Shown here: piece by piece, positions 50,226-59,836 of the stretch | Numbering within the stretch: the first letter of the stretch is position 1 | How the letters are laid out: the number at the start of each line of letters is the position of its first letter | Source: Holdemania massiliensis | GTDB taxonomy: Bacteria; Bacillota_I; Bacilli_A; Erysipelotrichales; Erysipelotrichaceae | Direction: 5' to 3' | Assembly (NCBI RefSeq): GCF_022440805.1 | Contig: NZ_JAKNTK010000001.1 | Location: 2,790,001 to 2,854,000, forward strand | DNA: 64,000 nt | The notes under the pieces: model-generated | Told to the model about the DNA's origin: nothing | The model's input: the letters and a program-made list of their open reading frames with translations, nothing else | Databases searched by the model: none | Program-made: the position numbers and the translations under genes

Positions 50226-52156
50226 CCCGTCTTTTACGCTTGGATAATAAAAAAATGACAATAAACCGCTCAACCAAGCGATATATTGTCATTTTTTGCT
50301 TGCATCGATATATCGTATTTTTTTATCTTTGTTTTGTTTGGCGAATTATACTTCTCATTTTTGCTTTTTTTATAATCTGTGTATCTGTATGAAAACCGAA
50401 TACATTGTGAAGCTCATCGGTTAAATCAGTACGATTATAGGTAGGGATATAACCATATTCGGGAAGCAGACATACTTGCATATTTTTCATGGTATCTATG
50501 ATCGTTTCTGCTGTATATTTGTTTTCAAGTTTTGTATCGATTAGTCGATAGAGCAGTAACGATATGAAACAGACCAGAAAGTGTGCTTTTATACACTTTT
50601 CTTTCTGGACATAGATGGGTCTTGCATCAAAGTCAGTTTTCATGATCCGAAAGCATTCTTCTATCTGCCATCTTCGTTGATTAATGGCTATGATTTCGGC
50701 TATCTCTCCCTCTATATCAGTCGTTACAGCGTAGAATCCATCATACATGGCTTCTTTATCTAGGGCTTCCTGATTGATTTCACAGAATTCATGATCTGCC
50801 ACTTCACCATTTTCTGTTACTGCTGTTTTTCTTATAAAACGCACCGGATCATTCGGGTTCTTTCTGTTCTTTTTTAACTTTCCGTTTTCTGAAATCATTC
50901 TTTTTGCCCGATCAATCTGTCCTTGTCTGATTTTAGACTGATAGGCTCTGTATTTAGGGGAGTAAGTGACAATCATCGTTTCTGACACTTTCTTTGATTC
51001 AACCGGAATTTCTTTGTAATAGATCGATTCAAAGACTTCCGGATCTGTTTCGTCTAATTCACGCAGATCGATGAATTTCTTGCTTCCGATCTTTCTGTAC
51101 TGCTGGGGATTTAAGGCCATTTCACGATCTTCTTTTTTCAGTTTCTTGAGAGACTGGGTAATGACATAAGACCTTCCACCCATATCGTTGAATAATTTAT
51201 TATCTTGAGAGGCCAGACCGCTGTCGGAACAGTAGACAAATTCAGAACATTCAAAGTCACGGATCACCTTCTGCTCAAGTGGTTTCAGCGATCTCTGTTC
51301 GTTCTGATTGCCGGGATACAGATCAAATGTCAGGGGATATCCGTCCGCATCCATAAATAATCCCATGCCGACAATAGGATTAGGACGGTTCTCTTTGCTT
51401 TTACCATATTTTCTGAAATCATCCTCTTGTTCTATTTCAAAGTAATAATTTGTGCAGTCATAATAAAGTATCTTTGTGTTTCTTTTATGGATATGATTAC
51501 TGTTGCGATATAATTCAGCCTGAATAGATTCGGATTCATCAGCCAGGATAGACAAGGTTCTGTAAACTTGATGAAGTTCATATTTGGGCTGCTCCAGTAA
51601 TGTTTTGGCAAAGGAAAAGGAGCTCCGTTTGCTGGAAGGTTTCAAGAAACGGACATAGATAAGGTCAGAGGTGATCGCTTCTAAACTGTAATCCGTTTTA
51701 TGACGGTTATCTATATTTCTAAAAATTGTATCAAAATGAAGCTGGGTTAGCAGCGATTGAAGAAACAGGTAACCGCAATTAAAAGAACGTTGAGCGTCCT
51801 TTTCTATAAATTTATTTGGAGAGAAAGGGACAGCCAGAACCTCATTTTCTTTTTTGTATTCTTCTGTAGCGATTCTGGCTTGTTCTTTTGCCCACGCCAT
51901 AACGCCGTCCCGGTCAGTGCCGAGTTTTTCAGAAAGTTCAGCGAGAGTGCCCAGCTTCTTAAAGTTTCTGGAAGTGCTTTTGCCGTTTTTATCGACATAA
52001 GCAAAATTGATGTAGAAAGATTCAGAGTTTTTAGATTTTGAAGTAGTCACACGCATAAACATCACCTAGAAGTATTATACTACAGAATGCGAAATAAAAG
52101 CCCTTGGTTATAAGGGCTAGCTTAGTAACTAGATTTTATCAAGTGTAAAACTCCCG
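50226..52156. mobile_element. IS1634-family insertion sequence, intact
   Basis: 1931 bases between the 51-bp repeats. The ends are imperfect inverted repeats: left CCCGTCTTTTACGCTTGGAT and, on the opposite strand of the right end, CGGGAGTTTTACACTTGAT. It carries one full-length transposase gene on the minus strand. The perfect duplication and intact gene point to recent insertion between the methylase and the nuclease-like remnant. Confidence 0.88.
50323..52065 (-). CDS. IS1634-family (IS4-like DDE) transposase
   Basis: 580 residues, about full family length; ATG alternatives lie within the first four codons. RNase H-fold DDE elements: ILYYDCTNYYFEIEQ (first Asp), FVYCSDSGLASQDN (second Asp) and the IAINQRRWQIEECFRIMKTDF Y-box-type segment (Glu) followed by HFLVCFISLLLYRLI. 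The N-terminal 100 residues contain the helical DNA-binding part. No internal stops, so probably functional. Confidence 0.92.
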   Translation of the reverse strand: MMFMRVTTSKSKNSESFYINFAYVDKNGKSTSRNFKKLGTLAELSEKLGTDRDGVMAWAKEQARIATEEYKKENEVLAVPFSPNKFIEKDAQRSFNCGYLFLQSLLTQLHFDTIFRNIDNRHKTDYSLEAITSDLIYVRFLKPSSKRSSFSFAKTLLEQPKYELHQVYRTLSILADESESIQAELYRNSNHIHKRNTKILYYDCTNYYFEIEQEDDFRKYGKSKENRPNPIVGMGLFMDADGYPLTFDLYPGNQNEQRSLKPLEQKVIRDFECSEFVYCSDSGLASQDNKLFNDMGGRSYVITQSLKKLKKEDREMALNPQQYRKIGSKKFIDLRELDETDPEVFESIYYKEIPVESKKVSETMIVTYSPKYRAYQSKIRQGQIDRAKRMISENGKLKKNRKNPNDPVRFIRKTAVTENGEVADHEFCEINQEALDKEAMYDGFYAVTTDIEGEIAEIIAINQRRWQIEECFRIMKTDFDARPIYVQKEKCIKAHFLVCFISLLLYRLIDTKLENKYTAETIIDTMKNMQVCLLPEYGYIPTYNRTDLTDELHNVFGFHTDTQIIKKAKMRSIIRQTKQR

Positions 52157-52207
52157 ACTATAGAGTTGTTGATAAAGCGGACAACATTGAATGCATCGTG
52201 GTAAGAT
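52157..52207. repeat. 51-bp direct repeat, right copy (IS target duplication)
   Basis: Identical to 50175-50225. It contains the 3' end and TAG stop (52160-52158) of the nuclease-like remnant, so the insertion duplicated the tail of that gene. Confidence 0.88.
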
Positions 52208-53054
52208 GGTTTGATGAGTGTCCGCTATAAAGATTTCTAACTAGCATTTCTTTAATTGAATCTGCAATTCCGATCTGTGATGGTAATCCCCAATAGTTTC
52301 CGCCCGAAAGGTTTAAATCTGTTTTTCTCCAACTTAACAGTAGGAACTGTTATGAAAGAATACGTAAACATATTTACACTTCTAGAGTAACCATTTTATC
52401 CAACTGTGATACCGTTGCGAAATCTATCAGCTGCATAAACTGCATCCCAAAACATAGGAACTTGGGCATTATCATTCCAATTAGTTTTACATTGAATGAT
52501 TTGTTTTTCAATTTCATAGAAATCACGAGCTACATAAGCATCGAGAACGGGAAGCAAATTGTACTTTATACTTCTTGCTTTGTATGTAGGCACAAAATTG
52601 CCGTAGATATCATTTATTGTAATGCAGTCTTTATCCATTGAGTATTCTGGTTTATCTGAAAATGAGATAGCAATTAAATCTAATTCTGTATTTGTTGGAG
52701 AAAGTACCGTATTTTACAGTAATTGCACCAGATATAAGAGTTGAATTAATTCTTTATGATGTTTTATGGCAGTTCTTCTGCCAATATTACAGAAGTTTAA
52801 ATACCAACATACTAGTCCTTCCCTATTTGCACCCCATCGGATACATCACTTTGTCTTTTGGACGTAGAGGTATTTGTTGAAAAGAAAATATTCTTAAGAC
52901 TATCTCCTAAATTTAAATATTCATGTTCGGAGCCAGATGGAGTTAATACAATAATTTGTGTTTTCCAAATAGGGAATGCATTACTAAAACCGGCTATGCT
53001 GAATAGTTTATTTATAGCACAGTCTCTTAGATATTCAATTATATTTTGAGGCAT
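52158..53054 (-). pseudogene. Degraded nuclease-like gene of the R-M island
   Basis: Three coding-like fragments in different frames read in the same direction. The N-terminal one (53054-52812) starts MPQNIIEYLRDCAINKLFS with GGAG upstream. The middle one (about 52710-52396) has DAYVARDFYEIEKQIIQCKT, a possible PD-(D/E)xK core (E-x-QCK). The C-terminal one ends with IKEMLVRNLYSGHSSNHLTT up to the TAG at 52160. Stops and frameshifts separate them. It lies directly downstream of the restriction gene, so a second restriction or accessory nuclease is the best guess; the family is not recognised. Confidence 0.6.
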
Positions 53055-53068
53055 GTTATAACTCCTTT

Positions 53069-54319
53069 CTAAAATTCTACAACTTCGATTTCACCGAATA
53101 AATCCAACTTGGCATATGGTTTAATACGCCATGCGTTACCGTGATTTTTTCCGGTATATCTACCTTCCTTTGTTGTATAACCACGCCAATCATAAGTTAC
53201 TTCGCCTGACTTTATTAATGATAGGAACGTCGTAAACTGTGGAGCTCTGGAAAATTCAACTTCATGATATTTGAATTGAACCATACCATTAATTTCTCTA
53301 CTTTCTGCTTTGAACCATAATGTTGATGGATGCTTAATATATAACTGTTGGCGAAGATCATTAAAGGACCAATACGCGGCTATCTCTTGTTTGCCTGTGT
53401 TTGGATTACGCCATATAATATTGACTCTTCGTTCCTCATCATTTACATGAAGATAAAATCCTTGATTGTTCTGAGGTGCTTCTATAGAACCTATGGTTAT
53501 GTAAAGACTGCTATATCCTGAATGTGCATCTGAGTCATAGCCATATATTCTAGTGAATGCAGAAACTCTGTTTCTGTCTGTTGGCTCATATTCCGCCACT
53601 CTTGTACCTTCGAATTGTGGGCGTAACGTGAAAAGCGTATCCAAGGTTCTGCTACCTCCCTTGGATTTTACTTCTATCAAGCCGTTATAATCTGCATTTA
53701 TTCTGTTATTTGTGTTAATTCCAAGAAGATTTTCTAAAGTATCTCCCACATCTTTTGGCGCAATTGGACCATAACCTTTAGAGTTGTCAAAGAAACCACC
53801 GTGAATAATTTCATATAAGCGAGGTCTGATTTGATAGAATAAATCAGTAATGGCATCCACACCAATAGCATTAAGTAAATCATTCTCGTTTGGAATGTTG
53901 TGTGTTAGATTAACTATATATATTAATGGCATACCATTTGCTTGTCGAAAAATAGAGATATAAAGAAGATCGCCTTCGTTTATGTCACCATATTTGGTCC
54001 TTCGCTTTATAGTTTCTATAGAAAAACGTTTATCACCTCGGGCATTAGACACACGATAAAATTTCAACTTGATAACATCTGTTTTACCGTATTGAATAAA
54101 TAATGCATTATAAGTTACTCCAAATCTACCACCATGATCCAGTTGTTCATAGTCAACAAGACCCCAGTTAAATAATAAATCCCTAAGTATACCGTTAGCA
54201 TCTAGATTATTTTTGTCAATCATTGTATATGTCATGCGAATTAATGCATATTCTTCGTTTCGAAAACGTCGTATCATATTAATTACATTCGCTTCATCTG
54301 AATAAGGTGTAAAAATCAT
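53069..54319 (-). CDS. MvaI/BcnI-like type II restriction endonuclease
   Basis: 416 residues. The C-terminal 240 match the MvaI/BcnI family pattern: GDTLENLLGINTNNRINADY, then NGLIEVKSKGG (catalytic E-x-K near 208), LDTLFTLRPQF, and the C-terminal GKNHGNAWRIKPYAKLDLFG with the family's conserved His and Arg. BcnI and MvaI are monomers that cut CCSGG and CCWGG. The first 170 residues are an extra domain not in BcnI, perhaps for recognition. The ATG overlaps the stop of the controller gene (ATGA), so the two are co-translated. Confidence 0.82.
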   Translation of the reverse strand: MIFTPYSDEANVINMIRRFRNEEYALIRMTYTMIDKNNLDANGILRDLLFNWGLVDYEQLDHGGRFGVTYNALFIQYGKTDVIKLKFYRVSNARGDKRFSIETIKRRTKYGDINEGDLLYISIFRQANGMPLIYIVNLTHNIPNENDLLNAIGVDAITDLFYQIRPRLYEIIHGGFFDNSKGYGPIAPKDVGDTLENLLGINTNNRINADYNGLIEVKSKGGSRTLDTLFTLRPQFEGTRVAEYEPTDRNRVSAFTRIYGYDSDAHSGYSSLYITIGSIEAPQNNQGFYLHVNDEERRVNIIWRNPNTGKQEIAAYWSFNDLRQQLYIKHPSTLWFKAESREINGMVQFKYHEVEFSRAPQFTTFLSLIKSGEVTYDWRGYTTKEGRYTGKNHGNAWRIKPYAKLDLFGEIEVVEF

Positions 54320-54828
54320 ATTTCCTCCTGTATTGCACTTCGTGAAAATAGATTGTACATTTCTTCGTCTACTGTATAAGCCATTGCGTATAAAGTTTTA
54401 ATTGTAGGGTTAAGTGCTTTTCGATTAATTATTCTGCTTATCATTGCAGTCTGTACATCAGTTGCTCCATATATCTCAATCTGTTTAAGTTGTTTACTCT
54501 TCATAACTCTTTGAAAATTCTCAATAAAAACAAGAAGAAAATCATCTTCGATAAAATTACCAGAAAAAGATGTATTATCGTTTGCTAAGTCATTGAGATA
54601 ATTTCTTGAAAATAAAACAGGAAATGATACATTTAATTTACGAGCAAGATTAAGTGCGGTTATATATTCAACATTTTGCTCACCATATTCTAATGATGAA
54701 AGGCAACCACGGTCATAGCCTATTGAAGTTGCTAGTTCAGAAATACCGAGCTCTTGCATTTCCCGCGCTCTTCTAACGTTGGCACCAAATACTAATAAAA
54801 TTTCTTTTGAGTCGAATTCTAAATTCAC
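54316..54828 (-). CDS. R-M controller-like protein with two XRE-type domains
   Basis: 170 residues, AGGAGGTGAT upstream. Residues about 10-72 are an XRE domain (VRRAREMQELGISELATSIG then SLEYGEQNVEYITAL). A second, more divergent HTH lies at about 108-160 (QRVMKSKQLKQIEIYGATD, MISRIINRKALNPTIKTL). Classic C proteins are about 80 residues with one HTH, so this is a double version. Translationally coupled to the endonuclease gene, it probably delays and tunes its expression. Confidence 0.78.
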   Translation of the reverse strand: MNLEFDSKEILLVFGANVRRAREMQELGISELATSIGYDRGCLSSLEYGEQNVEYITALNLARKLNVSFPVLFSRNYLNDLANDNTSFSGNFIEDDFLLVFIENFQRVMKSKQLKQIEIYGATDVQTAMISRIINRKALNPTIKTLYAMAYTVDEEMYNLFSRSAIQEEI

Positions 54829-55039
54829 TTTATCACCTCCTGATATTTACTATTATATTTAAATGCACCTTTCGATGTTTGATTTTTAACCATCAATATA
54901 ATAGGCATATTGTGCAGTTTAGTATTAGTAATGTAAAAATATCCAATTTTGCCTTTTCCAATAACCACACATATTCCCAACTAAAAATTAAAAGTTAAAA
55001 TTGTGGAAAAAACTAAAATGGGAAAATGAAAAAGAATAG

Positions 55040-55790
55040 ATTGTAATTTATCGCTATCATCATAACCGTGAGCACGCCTTCGCTCGAGAAATGGTAGGAG
55101 AAGGCTATGGCTGAGCTCATTGTGATGGCTATGAAGCCTATTATGAGCTGGAGAAAGCAACGATCTATGGATGTATGACTCACGCACTACGCTATGTTGT
55201 GGAAGCGATTGAAGTAAGTCATCATCACGAAGTAGCCAAACACCTGAATCAAGTACAATTACAGGAATACTGTGACAAGAATCCTTCCTATGGGAATCTT
55301 GTCCATGTGCTTGATCAGTTCAAAAGATTGTTTATCTATGAAAAACAGTATGAAAAAGAAGGGCTTTGCCCTGAAAAAATCGAAAAACGGCGTCAAGCGG
55401 AACAAAAACCGATCCTTGCTGAGCCTTTTGAGTACCTTGAGAAATTCAGGGGAATACACCAAAAAATCAAAGATGGGAAAGGCCATTGATACACCTTGAA
55501 TCAGTGGAAGTATTTGCAGAATGGAAAAGCAGAGCTTACGAATAATCGAGCGGAGCGATTGATAAAGTCCTTCATTATGGGACGGAAGGTCTGGCTATTC
55601 AGCAATGCGATACAGGGAGCAGAAATAAGTGCGGTTTACAACAGTTTGATAGAAGTGCTAAACTGAATCATCTCAACATTGTCCAATATCTCGACTATGT
55701 CCTCTCTACGATACAAAATAACCCGGACAATCCGAATTACCAAGCTTTGTTCCCTATTCAAAAGATCTGCTTGATTCAATAAGAGTTGAA
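55040..55790 (+). pseudogene. IS66-family transposase remnant
   Basis: Decayed C-terminal portion of an IS66 DDE transposase: YHREHAFAREMV-like start, an open stretch at 55148-55489 with YELEKATIYGCMTHALRYV and the charged coiled region, then in another frame QWKYLQNGKAELTNNRAERL, IKSFIMGRKVWLFSNAIQGA and VYNSLIE. In-frame stops at about 55110, 55487 and 55665 show that it is dead. Confidence 0.8.
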
Positions 55791-55867
55791 GAATAAACAA
55801 GGAGAACCGTCTTCATGATATAGGATATCATAGGGGCGGTTCTTTCCTAGATGAATTCTATTTGACG

Positions 55868-56296
55868 CTTACGATATTACATAGCCGAGCCTAAGACAGC
55901 AAGCGGAAATCGCAAAGTTCCTAAGAGCGATAAAACAGAAAAGACATTCCACAGGATTTTAAAAAGAAAGCAGAAAGCAAAGATAAACGAGATAGACAGA
56001 TATCGAAACTTCCTATTTCTGAACGACTGAAAATCCTATGCAGGAAAGCTGTTATAAATCTATATTGTATGCTTGTTATCGTCAGAAAATACAACAAGAG
56101 CCATGAAATACCATTGTTAAAGATTACGCCACATACATTAAGGCATACGTTCTGTACAAGATTTGTTCAGAAGAAGATGGGTCCGAAAAATCAGCGATAT
56201 ATTCTGGGACATGCAATTATCACAATCTCGCTGGTTTTGTATGCCCATGCTTCTGAAAATGGAGCAAATGTGAAAATGTTAAGTATGATTGCTTGA
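55868..56296 (+). pseudogene. Tn916-type integrase C-terminal remnant
   Basis: RYYIAEPKTASGNRKVP near 55870 matches the catalytic-domain strand of Tn916-like integrases. After a stop, ITPHTLRHTFCTRFVQKKM (HxLR) and ILGHAIITISLVLYAHA (final His and Tyr) follow at about 56120-56260. The N-terminal two thirds are missing, so a conjugative or integrative element once lay here. Confidence 0.8.
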
Positions 56297-56475
56297 TTTA
56301 CAATGAAACGTACAACAGTCGAGAGCAAAGATATACGGGATAAGGCTCAGTTGCATGGTATATCTGTGAAAAAAGAAAAACCGCCAACCCCTTATAAAAT
56401 GGGATATATTGACGGTTCAAGAAGTTATAAGAAGACACGAAAAAACTTATGCTATTTTTCTCAGAAATTCAGGAT

Positions 56476-57050
56476 CTAAATTTGAACAATCGCCGCCGCT
56501 CCCTGTGCTTGATGAATCATTTCGGTCACAGCGTCTACTGACAAAAAATCAGGTCTAAGAAAATGTCCTTTCGCCAATTCTGACTGGTAGTCCTGCATGT
56601 TAAAAATAATTTTATGATCTTGAAGGTAAGCAAACAATTTCCAGCTTCCACATCGATAGTCATAGGTGTATCGTTCTTACTCTACCTCGCTGACATACGC
56701 TCCTTTTTTACGGTAGTCTGCAATCGTTCTCAGCGCTTGTTGATTTTCAGACTCTTGATAATGATTCTGATAATTTCGCAATACGGGCAAATCTGGATTT
56801 ATTCCATATCCAAGTATGTGAATAACTGCGAATGAAAGAGAACACTGATTTCAACGCTATAGAGTACAGCTATGCCTGCTTCGTGAGCAGTTTCGCCGAA
56901 TTCTTTCACATTGCGGATCGTATCATGATCAGTTAAAGTTATAAAATTAATTTTATTGGCAAAAGCTATATTAACTATTACCTTCGGCGTTCTTACACCA
57001 TCCGAAGCACAGGATTGAAGATGGAGGTCAATTTGGCTTTTCTTATTAAT
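56476..57050 (-). pseudogene. PHP-domain phosphoesterase remnant
   Basis: Leftward reading gives IDLHLQSCASDGVRTPKVIV (cf. DLHxHSxxSDG; the second His is Gln here), FITLTDHDTIRNVKEFGETA (the TDHD metal motif) and GIAVLYSVEISVLF. Frames then break near 56835, with recognisable continuation (LRTIADYRKKGAYVSEVE, then KGHFLRPDFLSVDAVTEMI) to a stop at 56478-56476. No intact start and a mutated metal ligand make this a pseudogene. Confidence 0.7.
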
Positions 57051-57123
57051 TTACGTTTTCATATCACTTTGTTACACCTTTTTCTACATATACTGCCTCA
57101 AATTTAAAAGAATATAAAGTCCG

Positions 57124-57768
57124 TTAAAATTGGGGAATATGAATCTTAAGAAGATTTGATTTTAAATCACATTGTGAACCTAGAATAATGACATCGACAT
57201 ATTTCCATGGTTCCTCTTCTAAAAACAAAGGATTTAACAATGAATTCCACCAATCAGCAAATTGTGTAACAGATTCGATTGTTCCGCCATTTTCACCTTT
57301 GGCAAGATCACGCTGAACCACACGCAAACGCGCTAGATCAGGTTCTGTATCCACCCAAATGGAATAATCAGCTTTATCACGCAGTCTTTTTCTACAAGCT
57401 CCCATACCTTCAATGATAAGAGCTCGATCTGGATTCACCGCAATAAAACCTTCACGATTTTTTTTTATCCAACCTGTAGGTCTGTACGCTACTTCATCAC
57501 CGTCAGACCAAGGCATGATAATCCCCTGAATCATTTCTTCATCCCAATGAATTGGATCCGCAAACCAACAGACATCATCTGTATGAACGAGATTGGCCTG
57601 CAACGCTGTCGCAAGCTTTAAAGCTAATGTTGTTTTTCCAGAACCGGCAGCACCGTCGATAAGAATCAGTGGCAGAGCACTGCGCTGGACTATTTCTTCT
57701 GTCAAACAGGCCAGTGATTGTTCTGACCAAGTTTTAATTTTGAGTGAAGGTAATTTTGATGTTGTCAT
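57124..57768 (-). CDS. P-loop small-molecule kinase (uridine kinase-like)
   Basis: 214 residues, no signal peptide. Walker A at about residues 36-47 (LILIDGAAGSGKTTLALKL); HTDDVCWFADPIHWDE resembles the substrate/Mg loop of uridine and shikimate-type kinases; RALIIEGMGACRKRLRDKAD carries the Walker B-like strand and the lid Arg residues; VDTEPDLARLRVVQRDL is the lid helix. The substrate cannot be read from the sequence. It lies in the decaying island but is itself intact. Confidence 0.8.
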   Translation of the reverse strand: MTTSKLPSLKIKTWSEQSLACLTEEIVQRSALPLILIDGAAGSGKTTLALKLATALQANLVHTDDVCWFADPIHWDEEMIQGIIMPWSDGDEVAYRPTGWIKKNREGFIAVNPDRALIIEGMGACRKRLRDKADYSIWVDTEPDLARLRVVQRDLAKGENGGTIESVTQFADWWNSLLNPLFLEEEPWKYVDVIILGSQCDLKSNLLKIHIPQF

Positions 57769-58411
57769 GTTAGAAGATTTCCTTTCTATGACCCTGTTGT
57801 CCTAATTAACTGCAAGTTTCCTTGATAAAACTACATAAATTTTTACTTTAACATATCTCTGCAAGATCCTTACAAATAAGGTAATTGACACTCAAAGAAT
57901 GGAACAAACAGCACTATGTGATATCATAGCCAATCCAGAATAATCTTGCCTCTTACTTTTCTCTTGTGTTTGTTTCTAAAGAAATCTACAAAAAAGCTAA
58001 ATCCTTATATACTACTGTGTCGGCAATATTTAATTGTTTGATAATTCTGCAATTATTAAATAAGCGTTATCTCTTATTCCTTTTAAGATAAATTATCTTT
58101 GGAGAGTTAACTTAGCTTTCTTATTCCCAACTATATTATCTGTTCGTTTTGCTTTTTCAGAAAGTATAGTCACAGTAATAGAATTTCCCCTAGATGTAAA
58201 AGCATTTTTTCATACATTTCTATGATCTTAGGAACGCAACATCCCCCTTTCTCTTTGATGTGTAACTGATGAAAGATTTCTGATAATTTTTCGTTTACGG
58301 GAATAGATTCTCCAAAATAGTTGTTTATTCACCGTTTTCTAGTATTCTTACCTTCTAACATGAACATAAAATGTTTCGGGTAGTGCTTGAAATAACGGAC
58401 TTTTAGACATC
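57769..58411. other. AT-rich intergenic region with a possible gene remnant
   Basis: No intact gene. On the minus strand near 58330-58180 one frame reads ESIPVNEKLSEIFHQLHIKE and GGCCVPKIIEMYEKMLLHLG without a usable start or continuation, suggesting a decayed coding fragment of unknown origin. The rest shows no structure I can name. Confidence 0.4.
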
Positions 58412-59743
58412 TTATTTATGTAACTTTACCACACACTCTATATGCGTCGTCTGCGGAAACATATCCACGGGCTGAACAACCTGCACACTATATCCCTGAT
58501 CATTCAGTAAAGCACAATCCCTTGCCAAGGTTGCAGGATCACAGGAAACATAGACAATCCGGTCAGGATTCATCTTCACCAAAGAATCAATCGTCAGCCG
58601 ACCCAAACCCTTACGCGGCGGATCAACAATGGCGACCTCCGGCTGAATATTCCGCTGCAACAACTGCGACGTACAAGCACCGGCATCCCCACAGATAAAC
58701 TCGGCATTCGTAATTCCATTGCGAATCGCATTGTTTCTCGCATCTTCTACCGCCGAAGGAACAATTTCAATCCCAATTACACGTTTTGCCTTGGACGCTG
58801 CACTTAATCCAATCGTCCCCGTGCCGCAATACACATCAATCACCGTTTCGTTTCCGGTTAATCCTGCCAGCTCAATTGCCTTCGTATACAACACTTCAGT
58901 CTGAATCGGATTGATCTGATAAAACGATTTCGCCGAAATCTGGAACCGCAGCCCCAACAATTCTTCCTCAACTGAAGCCGATCCCCACAAGACAATTTCT
59001 TTGTCACCCAGAATTACGTTATCCTCTCGCTCATTCACATTTAAAATAATACTACGTATCTGCGGATAACTTTCAGTCAGCCGCCGAATCAATTCCATCT
59101 TTCCTTTTATTTGCGCTGTATTGGCGATGAAAACAACCATTACCTGCCCAGTCCTGAACGCATGTTTAATCAGCCAATGCCGAAATTGTTTCGGATCTCC
59201 AATCTCCGCAATCCAGGCCTTCAATGAACTTAAAATCGCATTTTCCAGATCACTGTGCAGGCAGCATTGGTCAAAATCCACAATATCATGCGAATGACTG
59301 CGATAATACCCGCTGATCATCTGACCCTCACGATTCATCCCTACCGGTACCTGCACCTTGTTGCGATATTTCCAGGGAAATTCCATCGACAACACTGGCT
59401 TGACCTCAACATCTAAATGCCCAATTCGCTGGAAACAATCCGCTACTCGATGCCGCTTGAATTCCGCCTGCAGCTCAGAATTCATCATCTGCAGCTGACA
59501 TCCTCCGCATTGTCGGGCAACCGGACAACGCGGTTCAACACGCTGCGGACTATCCGATAAACGTCGGATTACCCGACCATAACCCACGTTTTTCTTCACC
59601 GCGGTGACAACAATTTCCGCCTTTTCTCCTTTTAACAAATCTTTGACAAAGAAGCAAAGACCTTCATGCCGAACTACGCCCAATCCGTCAAACGTATAAT
59701 CAACCGCCTCTGCTGTCAGGACATCATTCTTCTTAAATTCCAT
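58412..59743 (-). CDS. rlmD: 23S rRNA (uracil-5-)-methyltransferase, RlmD/RumA type
   Basis: 443 residues from the ATG at 59743 (GGAGCGG upstream). The N-terminal TRAM domain (EAVDYTFDGLGVVRHEGLCFFV) is followed by a Fe-S cluster motif CPVARQCGGCQLQ (Cys trio plus another in the central region). The SAM domain contains VIDVYCGTGTIGLSAAS, VDPPRKGLG and the catalytic-Cys motif IVYVSCDPATLARD. It makes 5-methyluridine in 23S rRNA. The exact target (1939 or 747) is inferred from the family only; Firmicutes often carry several paralogues. Confidence 0.9.
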   Translation of the reverse strand: MEFKKNDVLTAEAVDYTFDGLGVVRHEGLCFFVKDLLKGEKAEIVVTAVKKNVGYGRVIRRLSDSPQRVEPRCPVARQCGGCQLQMMNSELQAEFKRHRVADCFQRIGHLDVEVKPVLSMEFPWKYRNKVQVPVGMNREGQMISGYYRSHSHDIVDFDQCCLHSDLENAILSSLKAWIAEIGDPKQFRHWLIKHAFRTGQVMVVFIANTAQIKGKMELIRRLTESYPQIRSIILNVNEREDNVILGDKEIVLWGSASVEEELLGLRFQISAKSFYQINPIQTEVLYTKAIELAGLTGNETVIDVYCGTGTIGLSAASKAKRVIGIEIVPSAVEDARNNAIRNGITNAEFICGDAGACTSQLLQRNIQPEVAIVDPPRKGLGRLTIDSLVKMNPDRIVYVSCDPATLARDCALLNDQGYSVQVVQPVDMFPQTTHIECVVKLHK

Positions 59744-59818
59744 AACCGCTCCCCTTTCCAAACTCAAAGTCCTGCCCGGACTAAGCTCTTTCTATTTTCA
59801 TTTATACGCCATAACGAA

Positions 59819-59836
59819 AAAGGGCTTCCGCCCTTT
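59819..59836 (-). terminator. Terminator after the membrane protein gene
   Basis: AAAGGGC, TTCC loop, GCCCTTT with T runs on both strands; it overlaps the gene end at 59835. Confidence 0.8.

Noticed and set aside
52692..52880. Rightward 62-codon frame (MLEKVPYFTVIAPDIRV) in the nuclease remnant
   Set aside because: No ribosome site, and it lies antisense to the fragments of the degraded leftward gene.
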